64,000 bases of DNA from Terriglobia bacterium (GTDB taxonomy: Bacteria > Acidobacteriota > Terriglobia > Terriglobales > Acidobacteriaceae), in contig JAIQFC010000020.1 of the NCBI GenBank assembly GCA_020073465.1, positions 1-64,000 on the forward strand, in the 5' to 3' direction. Below, in pieces: positions 26,545-35,301 of the stretch. Every line of letters begins with the position of its first letter. Within the stretch, counting starts at the first letter, position 1. Under the pieces are notes generated by a model that saw only the letters and a list, made by a program, of their open reading frames with translations, was not told the DNA's origin and did not search any database. A program made the translations under genes and the position numbers.

Positions 26545-27750
26545 GTGAACCTGATCGGCATCCCCGCGGCTACCGCTGAACGTTCGCCATGTTGTCGTTC
26601 CGTGCTGAAGGATCTTCACCCCGGCCATCCGATCTCGCGCGAAACCGCCCTGTGTCTGATCCGCTGCTCCGATGACGATCTGCCAGAACTCCTGGCCGCT
26701 GCACGCGCTGCCAAGGAGCGCTTTAAGCCCGGTATCGTAACTTATTCGCGCAAGGTTTTTCTGCCTCTGACAAATCTCTGTCGCGACTACTGCGGCTATT
26801 GCATCTTCCGCCGCGATCCCGGCGATCCCGGCGCGCACACGATGACTCCCGAAGAAGTCCTTTCCGTGGCCCGTGCCGGAGAGAAGATGGGATGCACCGA
26901 GGCTCTCTTCAGCCTCGGCGACAAGCCGGAACTTCTGTTCCCCGAGATGCGGGAGACTCTCCGCCGTCTGGGCTACAAGTCCACGCTGCACTACCTGGAA
27001 GCCATGTGCGAACTCGTCCTGAGGGAGACCAGCCTGCTGCCGCACCCCAATCCCGGCCTGCTCAGCGCCGAATGGATTGCCCGTCTGGCCGCCGTCTCGC
27101 CCAGCATGGGGCTGATGCTGGAGACCACCAATGCCGGTCTACTCCGCCCCGGTGCGGCCCACGATAATGCCCCCGACAAAGTCCCGGCCAGGCGCCTGCG
27201 TACGATCGAGGAGGCGGGCCGGCAGAGAGTTCCCTTCACCACCGGACTGCTCATCGGCATCGGAGAATCCCCGGAAGACCGCGTCGAAACCCTGCTGGCC
27301 ATCCGCGACCTGCACGAGCGCTACGGCAATATCCAGGAAGTGATCGTGCAGAACTTTCGCGTCAAGCCGGCGATTCCTATGGCGGACTGGCCTGAACCCG
27401 GCCAAGGCGACATGCTCCGCGCCGTGGCGGTAGCTCGCTTGTTACTGCCCAACGTCAATATTCAGGCCCCACCCAACCTCTCCGCGCCATACTATGAAGA
27501 GTTGCTGGATGCTGGTATCAACGATTGGGGAGGAATTTCGCCGCTGACCCCGGACTACATCAATCCGGAAAAACCCTGGCCGCACCTGGCGCAACTGCGC
27601 CTGCGCAGCGAGGCCAAGGGATTCGAATTGCGCCAGCGTTTGCCCGTCTATCCCGAGTTTCTGCCGGCAGTGATGGCCAAGCCTGGTCTGCTTTCTGACC
27701 GGCTGCACACCGCCGTCGATCCTCAAGGCTTTGCCCGGAGGGCAGCATGA
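26545..27750 (+). CDS. cofG: F420 biosynthesis radical SAM subunit CofG
   Basis: A 401-residue (GTG start) radical SAM enzyme that with CofH joins aminoribityl-uracil and tyrosine into the deazaflavin ring Fo. The iron-sulfur motif is CRDYCGYC within LTNLCRDYCGYCIFRRDPG, followed by GCTEALFSLGDKPE, LEAMCELVL and TNAGLLRPG typical of CofG. An ATG 26 codons earlier is an alternative start. It opens an operon in which the next gene overlaps its stop (ATGA). CofG and CofH are separate here, unlike the fused FbiC of Actinobacteria. Confidence 0.94.
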   Translation: MNLIGIPAATAERSPCCRSVLKDLHPGHPISRETALCLIRCSDDDLPELLAAARAAKERFKPGIVTYSRKVFLPLTNLCRDYCGYCIFRRDPGDPGAHTMTPEEVLSVARAGEKMGCTEALFSLGDKPELLFPEMRETLRRLGYKSTLHYLEAMCELVLRETSLLPHPNPGLLSAEWIARLAAVSPSMGLMLETTNAGLLRPGAAHDNAPDKVPARRLRTIEEAGRQRVPFTTGLLIGIGESPEDRVETLLAIRDLHERYGNIQEVIVQNFRVKPAIPMADWPEPGQGDMLRAVAVARLLLPNVNIQAPPNLSAPYYEELLDAGINDWGGISPLTPDYINPEKPWPHLAQLRLRSEAKGFELRQRLPVYPEFLPAVMAKPGLLSDRLHTAVDPQGFARRAA

Positions 27751-28736
27751 TCTGCGTCCTTACCGGCGGGACAGGTGGTGCGAAGTTCGTCGATGGCCTA
27801 CGCCAGGTTATGCCCTCCGAGGAGATCACGCTGGTCGTCAACACCGGCGACGATCTGCTGTGGTGGGGACTCTACGTTTCCCCCGACATCGATTCCATCA
27901 CCTACGTGCTCTCGGGCATGCTCAGCCGCGAGCGCGGCTGGGGGGTCAAGGGCGACACCTTCCTCTGTTTGCAGGCCATGGGACAACTTGGCGAGCCTAC
28001 ATGGTTCCACACCGGCGACCGCGATCTGGCCGTTCACCTGCTTCGTTCGCGCCTGCTGGCCGAGGGCAGAACGCTCTCGGAAGCTACGTCGATCGTCTGC
28101 GGCAAGCTGGGCGTCAAGGCCCGCATTTTGCCCATGAGCAACTCGCGGGTAGAGACCCGCGTGGATACGCCGATCGGCGAGCTGAGCTTCGAAGAGTATT
28201 TCGTGCAGCGCTGGTATCAGGACCCGGTCAAATCGGTGCGCTTCGCAGGGGCCTCCGATGCCGAGCCCGCTCCCGGAGTGATCGAAGCTATTACCTCGGC
28301 GGACGCTGTCCTATTGGCGCCGAGCAATCCCGTCACCAGTATTGGTCCGATTCTTGCTGTGCCCGGCATTCGGGAAGCTTTGCTCAGCGCCCGGGGCAAG
28401 ATCGCCGCCATTAGCCCTATCGTGGGGAACTCTCCGGTCGCCGGTCCTGCAGGAATCCTCATGGCCGCGCAGGGCCTGCCTTGCTCAATTGCCGGAGTAG
28501 CCCAGGCCTACGAGGATTTTCTCGATATCCTGGTCTGCGACACGCGCGATGCTCGTGCGGCCGACGCCCTACGTAAGAACGGCCTGCGCGTACAGTGCAC
28601 CCAGACCATCATGCGTTCCGCCGAAGACAAGGCTGCACTCGCCCGCGAGGTGCTCGCGCTGGTTTCTCCTGCACCAAGTTCAGCTGAATCCTCAACCTCC
28701 GACACCAGCTTCCGACCCCTGGGCCGACAACCGTGA
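27747..28736 (+). CDS. cofD: 2-phospho-L-lactate (or PEP) transferase CofD
   Basis: A 329-residue CofD/FbiA. The start is MICVLTGGTGGAKFVDGL, followed by VNTGDDLLWWGLYVSPDID, RGWGVKGDTFLC and the later APSNPVTSIGPILAV, all standard for the family. It moves the phospho-three-carbon unit from the CofC-made GPP-linked donor to Fo, making F420-0 or its dehydro form. The ATG overlaps the cofG stop by four bases and its own stop overlaps the cofC start. The C-terminal 30 residues are Ser/Pro-rich and unconserved. Confidence 0.95.
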   Translation: MICVLTGGTGGAKFVDGLRQVMPSEEITLVVNTGDDLLWWGLYVSPDIDSITYVLSGMLSRERGWGVKGDTFLCLQAMGQLGEPTWFHTGDRDLAVHLLRSRLLAEGRTLSEATSIVCGKLGVKARILPMSNSRVETRVDTPIGELSFEEYFVQRWYQDPVKSVRFAGASDAEPAPGVIEAITSADAVLLAPSNPVTSIGPILAVPGIREALLSARGKIAAISPIVGNSPVAGPAGILMAAQGLPCSIAGVAQAYEDFLDILVCDTRDARAADALRKNGLRVQCTQTIMRSAEDKAALAREVLALVSPAPSSAESSTSDTSFRPLGRQP

Positions 28737-29389
28737 TCCTCGTCCCCGTCAAGAACCTTGCTGCCGCGAAGCAGCGGCTGGCTTCCGTGCTCGACCAAGC
28801 CTCACGCACCGCACTGGCCCAAGCCATGCTTTCTGACGTTCTTTCAACGCTGTACAACTGGAAGAACAGCCCCGCGGTCGCCCTCGTCACGAGCGATCCC
28901 TACGCGACCGAACTCGCCCGCCGGTACGAGTTCGAAGTCATCCCTGACCTTCAGAATCCGGGAGAGACTGGTGCCATCGAGATGGCGACAGTGATTTGTG
29001 AACAGAGGGGTGTCGACAGCACGCTCGTGATCCCTGCCGACATTCCACTCATCCAATCGTGGGAGCTCGACGAAATCCTGAAACAGGCTCCCACCGAGGG
29101 CAGCGTGCTGGTTCCGGCCGCCGATGGACGCGGCACCAACGCCGCCTTGCGCCGGCCGGCGAATCTGTTCCCGCTGCGCTTCGGCAACGATAGCTTCAAA
29201 CCGCATCATGCCGCTGCGCGGGCGACGAGTAAGCCCTGCGTGGTGCTCAACCTGCCGGGCATCGCCGTTGATGTCGACAATCCCTCCGACCTGCAGCAAC
29301 TCCTCTCCCTGCCCGGCGAAACCCGCGCCCAGAGCCTGGCTCGAGAGTGGGATCTGGAGGACCGTCTGCAGGCCACCGGCTCGCAATAA
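28733..29389 (+). CDS. cofC: phospholactate/PEP guanylyltransferase CofC
   Basis: A 218-residue nucleotidyltransferase. Visible are the GTP-binding start ILVPVKNLAAAKQRLASVL, the metal Asp in VIPADIPLI, and AADGRGTNAALRRP, the CofC/FbiD signature. It activates 2-phospho-L-lactate, phosphoenolpyruvate or 3-phosphoglycerate with GTP; which one cannot be read here. GTG start overlapping the cofD stop (GTGA). A 117-base gap with a 14-base GC palindrome at 29421-29434 separates it from cofE. Confidence 0.93.
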   Translation: MILVPVKNLAAAKQRLASVLDQASRTALAQAMLSDVLSTLYNWKNSPAVALVTSDPYATELARRYEFEVIPDLQNPGETGAIEMATVICEQRGVDSTLVIPADIPLIQSWELDEILKQAPTEGSVLVPAADGRGTNAALRRPANLFPLRFGNDSFKPHHAAARATSKPCVVLNLPGIAVDVDNPSDLQQLLSLPGETRAQSLAREWDLEDRLQATGSQ

Positions 29390-29506
29390 TTGTGGGAATA
29401 TCGGGGGGCAAACGAGACTTGCCCGCCGGCGGGCCATGCAGGCTCCATTACAATGGCTCGCAGTCCTGCGAGTCCTTCTCCGGCGAGAGGGACACCGCAC
29501 GTTCCT

Positions 29507-30304
29507 ATGCCACGCTCTCAACGGAAACGAAATACCACCCCTAGGCGTTCCGGCTCCGAACTCCGCGTCATCCCGATCCCATTCGCCGATGAAGTCCGTC
29601 CCGGCGATTCGCTGGTTGACACGCTCCTCAAATCTCTTCGTAAACACAGACTCTCATTCCGCGCAGGCGACATCCTGGTCCTCAAACACAAAGTTGTTTC
29701 CAAGTCCGAAGGCCGCCTAGTCGATCTAGAGGGAATTCACCCCTCCCCCGACTCTGTGGCCTGGGCCAAGAAATACAACCTCGATGCCCGCGTCATAGAG
29801 CTCGCTGTGCGCGAGAGCCGCTCTGTCATTCGGCGAAAGAATGGCGTGCTTATCACCGAAACGCACCACGGCTTCCTCTGTGCAAACAGCGGGATCGACG
29901 TCTCCAACGTCGACGGAGGCCGCCACGCACTGCTCCTCCCCAAAGATCCCGATCGTTCCGCTGCCCGCCTCCATCGCGATCTCAACAACCGTACCGGCCA
30001 TGCCATCCCGGTCATCATTACCGACAGTTTTGGCCGCCCCTGGCGCGAAGGCCTGACCGAATACGCCATCGGCATCGCGGGTATGAAGCCGCTGCGCGAT
30101 GACCGAGGACGCCGCGATCCGCAAGGGTACAAACTGCGAGTCAGCCTCGAGGCCGTGGCAGACGAACTCGCTTGTGCCGCGGGACTGATGTGCGGAAAAC
30201 TCAACCGGACCCCGGCCTGCATCGTGCGCGGATTCAATTACGACCCTGGCCGAGGCCGCACGCGCGACCTGCTCCGTCCTGCAGATACCGATCTCTTCCG
30301 CTAA
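29507..30304 (+). CDS. cofE: F420-0:gamma-glutamyl ligase CofE
   Basis: A ligase of about 265 residues that adds glutamates to F420-0. It shows GDILVLKHKVVSKSEGR, NGVLITETHHGFLCANSGID, and ITDSFGRPWREGLTEYAIGIAGM with the metal and phosphate-binding residues. It lacks the C-terminal FMN-reductase domain of actinobacterial FbiB, so it is the single-domain archaeal type. Start is uncertain: ATG at 29507 is closest to family length, ATG at 29453 and TTG at 29390 are in frame, and none has a good ribosome site. A Lys/Arg-rich stretch precedes the conserved core. Confidence 0.92.
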   Translation: MPRSQRKRNTTPRRSGSELRVIPIPFADEVRPGDSLVDTLLKSLRKHRLSFRAGDILVLKHKVVSKSEGRLVDLEGIHPSPDSVAWAKKYNLDARVIELAVRESRSVIRRKNGVLITETHHGFLCANSGIDVSNVDGGRHALLLPKDPDRSAARLHRDLNNRTGHAIPVIITDSFGRPWREGLTEYAIGIAGMKPLRDDRGRRDPQGYKLRVSLEAVADELACAAGLMCGKLNRTPACIVRGFNYDPGRGRTRDLLRPADTDLFR

Positions 30305-30348
30305 ACTGTTGCAGAGACCTTGCAAGCTACGTCTCTACGGAGGAAGCC

Positions 30349-31581
30349 GTGCCTCGCGAACTCTCCCCTTCGGAATTGGAAAGCTTCCGCTCGCTGGGCT
30401 GGGCGGGAGTTACGCCGATGCTCTCGCCCACAGTGCGTCGGGCCCTGGATCGTGTCCTCGAGACCCAGAATGGAGGTACGCTCTCTCTCGACGAGTGCTT
30501 CACTCTCGCCCACTCCACCGGGGACGACCTCCTCGGCTTGCTGGTTGCGGCCGATTTGCTGCGCTCCGAACTGGCCGGGAACCTCGTCACCTATGTAGTC
30601 AACCGCAATATCAATTTCACCAATGTGTGTTTCGTGGGATGCAAGTTCTGCGCCTTCAGCCGCGGCCCGCGCGAATCCGACAGTTACTTCCTCAGCCTTG
30701 AAGAGGTCGCGCGAAAGTCGGTCGAAGCCTGGCAGTTGGGCGCGACTGAAGTCTGCATCCAGGGCGGACTGCCACACGGTCTGCCCCCCTTCTACTACCG
30801 CGACATCCTGCGTGCCGTGAAGAACGCTGTGCCGGGCATGCACATCCACGCCTTCTCGCCCATGGAGATCGTCTACGGCGTCGAACTCACGGGCATGCCG
30901 CTCGCCGACTATCTCTCGATGCTGCGGGATAATGGCCTGGGCACTCTGCCCGGTACCGCCGCTGAGATTCTCGATGACGAGGTCCGCATGGTCCTGTCGC
31001 GCAACAAGCTATCCACTGCACAATGGATCGAAGTCATCCGCACCGCCCATCGCTGTGGCATCCGCACTACTTCGACCATGATGTACGGGCACATGGAAAC
31101 GCCCGCGCACTGGGTACGGCAGATGCTCTTGATACGCGAGATGCAACAGGACACTGGGGGCTTCACCGAGTTCGTCCCTCTTGGCTTCGTGCACCAGAAC
31201 ACGCTGCTCTTCCAGCAGGGACTGGCCCGCAGCGGTCCGACGCTCGCCGAGCACCTGAAAGTTCACGCTCTCGCCCGCATATTGCTGGCGGGATCGATCA
31301 ACAACATTCAGGTGTCGTGGGTAAAACTGAACCGGAAGCTCTCACAACTCTGCCTGCACGCGGGTGCCAACGACTACGGTGGAACGCTGATGGAAGAAAA
31401 TATTTCCCGCGAGGCCGGGGCGACGGCTGGTCAATACACCAGCCCGGAAGACTTTCAGTCGTTGATTCTTGAGATCGGCCGCATTCCCGCCGAGCGCAAT
31501 ACCAGTTACTCACGAATCAACATCAAAGTGCCGCTGGAGCAGTTCACCGCCGAAGTAGGACTGGAGCCGGAATTTGCATGA
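30349..31581 (+). CDS. cofH: F420 biosynthesis radical SAM subunit CofH
   Basis: A 410-residue radical SAM enzyme, partner of CofG in Fo synthesis. The cluster motif is CFVGCKFCAF in NINFTNVCFVGCKFCAFSRG; further blocks are GATEVCIQGGLPH, HIHAFSPMEI and TTSTMMYGHMETP, which separate CofH from menaquinone-route MqnC/MqnE relatives. The GTG before PRELSPSE has GGAGG six bases upstream and is chosen over longer unsupported starts. It follows cofE after about 44 bases and precedes npdG by 10. Confidence 0.94.
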   Translation: MPRELSPSELESFRSLGWAGVTPMLSPTVRRALDRVLETQNGGTLSLDECFTLAHSTGDDLLGLLVAADLLRSELAGNLVTYVVNRNINFTNVCFVGCKFCAFSRGPRESDSYFLSLEEVARKSVEAWQLGATEVCIQGGLPHGLPPFYYRDILRAVKNAVPGMHIHAFSPMEIVYGVELTGMPLADYLSMLRDNGLGTLPGTAAEILDDEVRMVLSRNKLSTAQWIEVIRTAHRCGIRTTSTMMYGHMETPAHWVRQMLLIREMQQDTGGFTEFVPLGFVHQNTLLFQQGLARSGPTLAEHLKVHALARILLAGSINNIQVSWVKLNRKLSQLCLHAGANDYGGTLMEENISREAGATAGQYTSPEDFQSLILEIGRIPAERNTSYSRINIKVPLEQFTAEVGLEPEFA

Positions 31582-31591
31582 GGAAGCAAGC

Positions 31592-32287
31592 ATGAGCGCC
31601 GCTGGGTCGCGTCCCATTGCCATTCTTGGAGGTACTGGCCCCGCCGGCCTGGGCCTCGCCCTGCGCTGGGCGCGCGCAGGAGAAACCATCATCATTGGCT
31701 CCCGCGATGCCCAACGCGCGCAAGCGGCCGCCGCGTTGGTCAAACTGAGCATCGGAGACCAGGCCAATATCTCCGGCATGGAGAACAGCTCCGCCTGCGC
31801 CGCCGCTGACATTCTGATGCTCACCGTCCCGTTCGAGAGCCAAGCCACGCTGCTCAAGCAGCTCAAGCCTGCAATCAGCCCGGGCAGTATTCTCATCGAC
31901 GCCACTGTCCCGCTGGCCGCCGGAGTGGGCGGACGTGCCTCGCGGACTCTGGGCGTCTGGCAGGGTTCGGCCGCGCAGCAGGCTGCCGAACTCGTTCCCA
32001 AGGACGTGAGCGTGGTTGCGGCCTTCCACAACGTCTCCGCCGACCTGCTTAACGGAGACAACCCCCTCGACTGCGACGTCATCGTCTGCAGCGACGATTC
32101 CGACGCCGCTCAGCTCACGCGCGATCTCGCAGCAAAGATTCCGGGAATCCGCGCCATCGACGGAGGCAAGCTGGAAAACTCGCGCATCTTGGAGCAGATC
32201 ACCGCCTTGCTCATCGGCCTCAACATCCGCCACAAGGGCCACGCGGGAATCCGCATCACCGGTCTTCCGTTGGAATCGTATCGATAG
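31592..32287 (+). CDS. F420H2:NADP oxidoreductase-like protein
   Basis: A 231-residue NpdG/FNO-family protein. The dinucleotide motif reads IAILGGTGPAGLGLALRWARAG, followed by IIGSRDAQRA (phosphate of NADP), LTVPFES and AFHNVSADLL. It passes hydride between NADPH and F420, so this operon both makes and charges the cofactor. GAGGAAG lies five bases before the ATG, and the stop of cofH is 10 bases upstream. The next gene runs in the opposite direction. No F420-dependent end enzyme was recognised in the window. Confidence 0.9.
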   Translation: MSAAGSRPIAILGGTGPAGLGLALRWARAGETIIIGSRDAQRAQAAAALVKLSIGDQANISGMENSSACAAADILMLTVPFESQATLLKQLKPAISPGSILIDATVPLAAGVGGRASRTLGVWQGSAAQQAAELVPKDVSVVAAFHNVSADLLNGDNPLDCDVIVCSDDSDAAQLTRDLAAKIPGIRAIDGGKLENSRILEQITALLIGLNIRHKGHAGIRITGLPLESYR

Positions 32288-32310
32288 GAGCCGCCCCGGG
32301 GTTTTGCTTC

Positions 32311-33606
32311 TTAATGGAACCGGGTCGTGCGCCAAAGCGCAATTCCGCAGCTTCCCAGCAGGGCTAGCATCGCGGCCGTAATGGTCGCCGCCCAGCTCAG
32401 GTGAATGTTCACGCTCGGCATGCGGGCCATCGTGGCCAGCACCATGAAGATTGCGGTCGTACCGCCGATGAGCAGCCAGTCGAGAAGAGTCCGGCGGTTC
32501 GATCCCACCCTGAATTCCCGGCCTTCCATGCTGGCACGAACATAGCCGTTTTCAACCCCATATCGTTGACCTTCCCGATCCGCCGCATCTTGCCAGGACG
32601 CGTGCTCTCGCTCGGTAGCCGACGACAAAGCGATCGCCACGGCTCCCAGCGCCATCACGATCGATCCCCCGATCACCTCGACATACAGCCGATGGCCCCC
32701 GCCGCGCAGTTCGTGAAAGACCAGCACTCCCCACAGCAATCCCCAGAGCTGATTCGTGTTGGAGAGGGGAATGCCGCGGCTGATGCCGACGTACTTTGTG
32801 GCGTACTGCTGGAACAGATCGCCAATGACCCAGATGAATCCTCCCATCATCAGCCAGAAGAGCACAGACCGGCTGCTCTGCAACTCATGCCACAGGGGAA
32901 CTGCTCCTCGGTATCCGACGGCCAGGAACGTCATCGTCAGCAGCTCTCCGACGGTAAAGAAAGTCACAAAGGAGAGCGGATTCATGCCGGTCAGATATGC
33001 CTTCCGGTAGGGGATGTACATCGTTCCCCACAGAACTCCCGCACCGAGGGCTGCCATCACACCCAGCATGGCCCTGCCGGGCGCAGCCTGGCTGGTGGAG
33101 GCGATTGCTAACAGGGTTGCTCCTGCGAACATTCCGATCGCGCCGCCCAGTACTCCGAGCCAGCGTTTCCATCCTGCATAGTGCAACTCGTTGAACAACA
33201 GAAAACCCCATAGGATTCCGAGCAGGCTGTTCGAATTCCACAGAGGAAAGGCAATACTTAACCCAACGTCACGAATGGCGTATATCGTCAGCGTGTTAGC
33301 GACCGCCCACATACAACCGGCGATCACTGCCCAGATCACCAGATGAGGCGCTTGCAGGACGTCGCTGCGAACGTGCGCCGTGCCGCGTACGAACGCCGGC
33401 ACGCTCCAGCGCGCGAGAAAAACACCAAAGACCATGATGAGGGAGACTGTGATGGGCGAGACATCTGGACTTACCAGTTTAATTGGCGCTTCTGCCCCGC
33501 CGAGCCAGGCGCCGGCTGCGAACCCGCAGAATATTCCCAGAGCCTGCAACCTGCGCAGACGACCGGACTGCATGGAATTTTCAACCACGGCAACCGTGAC
33601 GTCCAC
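32311..33606 (-). CDS. glucose/ribose-porter-type membrane transporter with extra C-terminal helices
   Basis: A 431-residue drug/metabolite-superfamily protein of the GRP (GlcU/RbsU-like) or RhaT-like type. About ten helices are visible to residue 330, with internal repeat motifs FPLWNSNSLLGILWGFLLFNEL and PLSNTNQLWGLLWGVLVFHEL. A hydrophilic loop (330-370) and two more helices follow, which the core family lacks. It would move a sugar across the inner membrane. Start is GTG with GGAGG five bases upstream. A 42-residue membrane protein gene ends 15 bases before it. Confidence 0.82.
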   Translation of the reverse strand: MDVTVAVVENSMQSGRLRRLQALGIFCGFAAGAWLGGAEAPIKLVSPDVSPITVSLIMVFGVFLARWSVPAFVRGTAHVRSDVLQAPHLVIWAVIAGCMWAVANTLTIYAIRDVGLSIAFPLWNSNSLLGILWGFLLFNELHYAGWKRWLGVLGGAIGMFAGATLLAIASTSQAAPGRAMLGVMAALGAGVLWGTMYIPYRKAYLTGMNPLSFVTFFTVGELLTMTFLAVGYRGAVPLWHELQSSRSVLFWLMMGGFIWVIGDLFQQYATKYVGISRGIPLSNTNQLWGLLWGVLVFHELRGGGHRLYVEVIGGSIVMALGAVAIALSSATEREHASWQDAADREGQRYGVENGYVRASMEGREFRVGSNRRTLLDWLLIGGTTAIFMVLATMARMPSVNIHLSWAATITAAMLALLGSCGIALWRTTRFH

Positions 33607-33621
33607 GCTTCCTCCAGCTGA

Positions 33622-33750
33622 TCAGCGAAGCTCATGCAACAACACCAGTCCCGCCACCAGCACAATCATGGGAATCCAGAAATGAATGTCGGTAGCGACC
33701 ACGCCAAAAAGGCTACCGAGTGCGGCTCGTCCGTTTTCTTCATCCGGCAT
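33622..33750 (-). CDS. 42-residue single-helix membrane protein
   Basis: A short frame with AGGAG six bases before its ATG. The product starts MPDEENGRAALGSLFG and ends with one hydrophobic helix, WIPMIVLVAGLVLLHELR, so about residues 24-40 span the membrane. It lies 15 bases before the GTG start of the sugar-type transporter on the same strand, implying one transcript. It may be a small subunit or stability factor of that transporter; that is inference. No family is known to me. Confidence 0.6.
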   Translation of the reverse strand: MPDEENGRAALGSLFGVVATDIHFWIPMIVLVAGLVLLHELR

Positions 33751-33827
33751 TCGTGACTCCTAGCTCCCCGCAGAGACTACACGGGTCGAGAAACCCTGTC
33801 CACATGGACTCTGGGCACGCTCTTCTG

Positions 33828-35018
33828 TTACTCCAGCGCATAGTCGATTTTGATGCCCCGCTGCATCATTTCCTCCAGGAACAGGTCGGCGGGGACATCC
33901 CGCTCCTGCAATACGGCGCCGCGCTTGCCGATTGCTCCCGAAGCCAGCATCTGCACGACAATGGACGCGGGGAACGCGGTCGTACGCATCATCGCGCTCA
34001 TATCTGTCTTTGCGTCATAGTGGTCCACCATTGTGAACGAGGCCACGCGTCCTTTCAGGCGCCCGCCCAGCAAGCCGCGAACTCCCGGACCGTGTACCGA
34101 TTCGTGCGCCTCTAACCGCATGATGCACACGTCCGGACCTTTGCTGGCAAACTTGCCTTCGAAGAGCTTGGACATTACCGCGCGGGGAGCGATTTCTGTG
34201 TTGCCCACCTTGATTTTTTCACTGGAAAACAGCCCCAGTTCCTTTAGCTCACACAGCAAGTCGTAGTGTCCCGGGTAGCGCAGCGTTTTTTCAAAGCACT
34301 CTCCGACTCTGCCGGCAAACGTTTCGGGCAGAGTGGAGGTCCCGCCCGACGTTTGAAACGCGACCAGCGGCGAGAACCCCGGAAGATGGAAGTCTTCCGG
34401 CTCAGTAAGAGCCTCCACGGTCACCAGCTTGCCCTGCCGCAGGATGCGGGCGGGCTCCACATATTCGTTGATCAATCCTTCAACCGAGAAGACCAGTTGA
34501 TAGTGGAAAGGCGGCATGGGGGCTTCCGGAAGACCTCCGACGTAAAGCTTCAAGGCATCTGCCCGGCCGCCCAACCGTCGCACCAATTCGCCTCCAAGAA
34601 TTGACGCCATGCCCGGCGAGAGCCCGCAATCCGGCGCAATCGCCACACCGCACTTCTCGGCCTTGTTCGCGAGCGCCAATTCCTGACGCACCACCGTGTT
34701 GTTGCCGCCCAGATCTGCGAAGTGGCAACGGGCCTCCACCGCAGCCTTGGCCAATCCGAAATTCAGAAAGTAGGGCACAGCTGAGAGTGCCGCGTCGTGC
34801 CCGCGCATGAGCTTAGCGGCGGCTTTTCCGTCACTGGCGTCAAGCGCCACGGCGCGAACTTTCTTGTCCCCGGTAATGCGATTCACGCGGGCTGCGACCT
34901 TCCGCGCGCGCTTCGAGTCGCTGTCAGCGAGTGTGACCGAATCTACCCGGGCGGTGCGCGCCATATCAAAGGCCGCTGCCGATCCCATCATTCCCGAACC
35001 AATCACTAAGAGTTTCAT
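33828..35018 (-). CDS. saccharopine dehydrogenase-family oxidoreductase
   Basis: A 396-residue enzyme with an N-terminal Rossmann fold (LLVIGSGMMGSAAAFDMAR, then LADSDSKRARKVA) and a C-terminal saccharopine-dehydrogenase domain (APDCGLSPGMASILGGEL, GLPEAPMPPFHYQLVFS, YPGHYDLLCELKELGLFS). Relatives include lysine 6- and lysine epsilon-dehydrogenases and carboxynorspermidine-type reductases. It probably acts on an amino-acid imine with NAD(P). It is upstream of, and on the same strand as, the small membrane protein and the transporter. Precise substrate unknown. Confidence 0.85.
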   Translation of the reverse strand: MKLLVIGSGMMGSAAAFDMARTARVDSVTLADSDSKRARKVAARVNRITGDKKVRAVALDASDGKAAAKLMRGHDAALSAVPYFLNFGLAKAAVEARCHFADLGGNNTVVRQELALANKAEKCGVAIAPDCGLSPGMASILGGELVRRLGGRADALKLYVGGLPEAPMPPFHYQLVFSVEGLINEYVEPARILRQGKLVTVEALTEPEDFHLPGFSPLVAFQTSGGTSTLPETFAGRVGECFEKTLRYPGHYDLLCELKELGLFSSEKIKVGNTEIAPRAVMSKLFEGKFASKGPDVCIMRLEAHESVHGPGVRGLLGGRLKGRVASFTMVDHYDAKTDMSAMMRTTAFPASIVVQMLASGAIGKRGAVLQERDVPADLFLEEMMQRGIKIDYALE

Positions 35019-35301
35019 ATGAGTCCCCTCCGGTAAGAATTGTGTGTGCGGTCCTTCAGCGAATTCCGTGCGCCATCTCGGGCTGGCCCATACACGGGCG
35101 GTGTAAAACGCGTCTGGATCGGAACTTCTGGATTATGAAGTCGTATGTCGGAGACTGTGGACTTCAACTAAGCGCAGGAATGCGCAGTGGGGCTAGAGCC
35201 CTGAGGGGAAGAGCCGCTCGCAGACGTAACGGCGAATGTCCAGTCTAAGATTGGTCACACGTTCATCATAGCACCGTTAGAACAAAGAGCCGCCGGTACT
35301 C

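Noticed and set aside
29390-29506. Longer CofE N-terminus starting right after the cofC stop
   Set aside because: The added residues are Pro/Ser/Arg-rich, unconserved for the family and start with TTG without a ribosome site.
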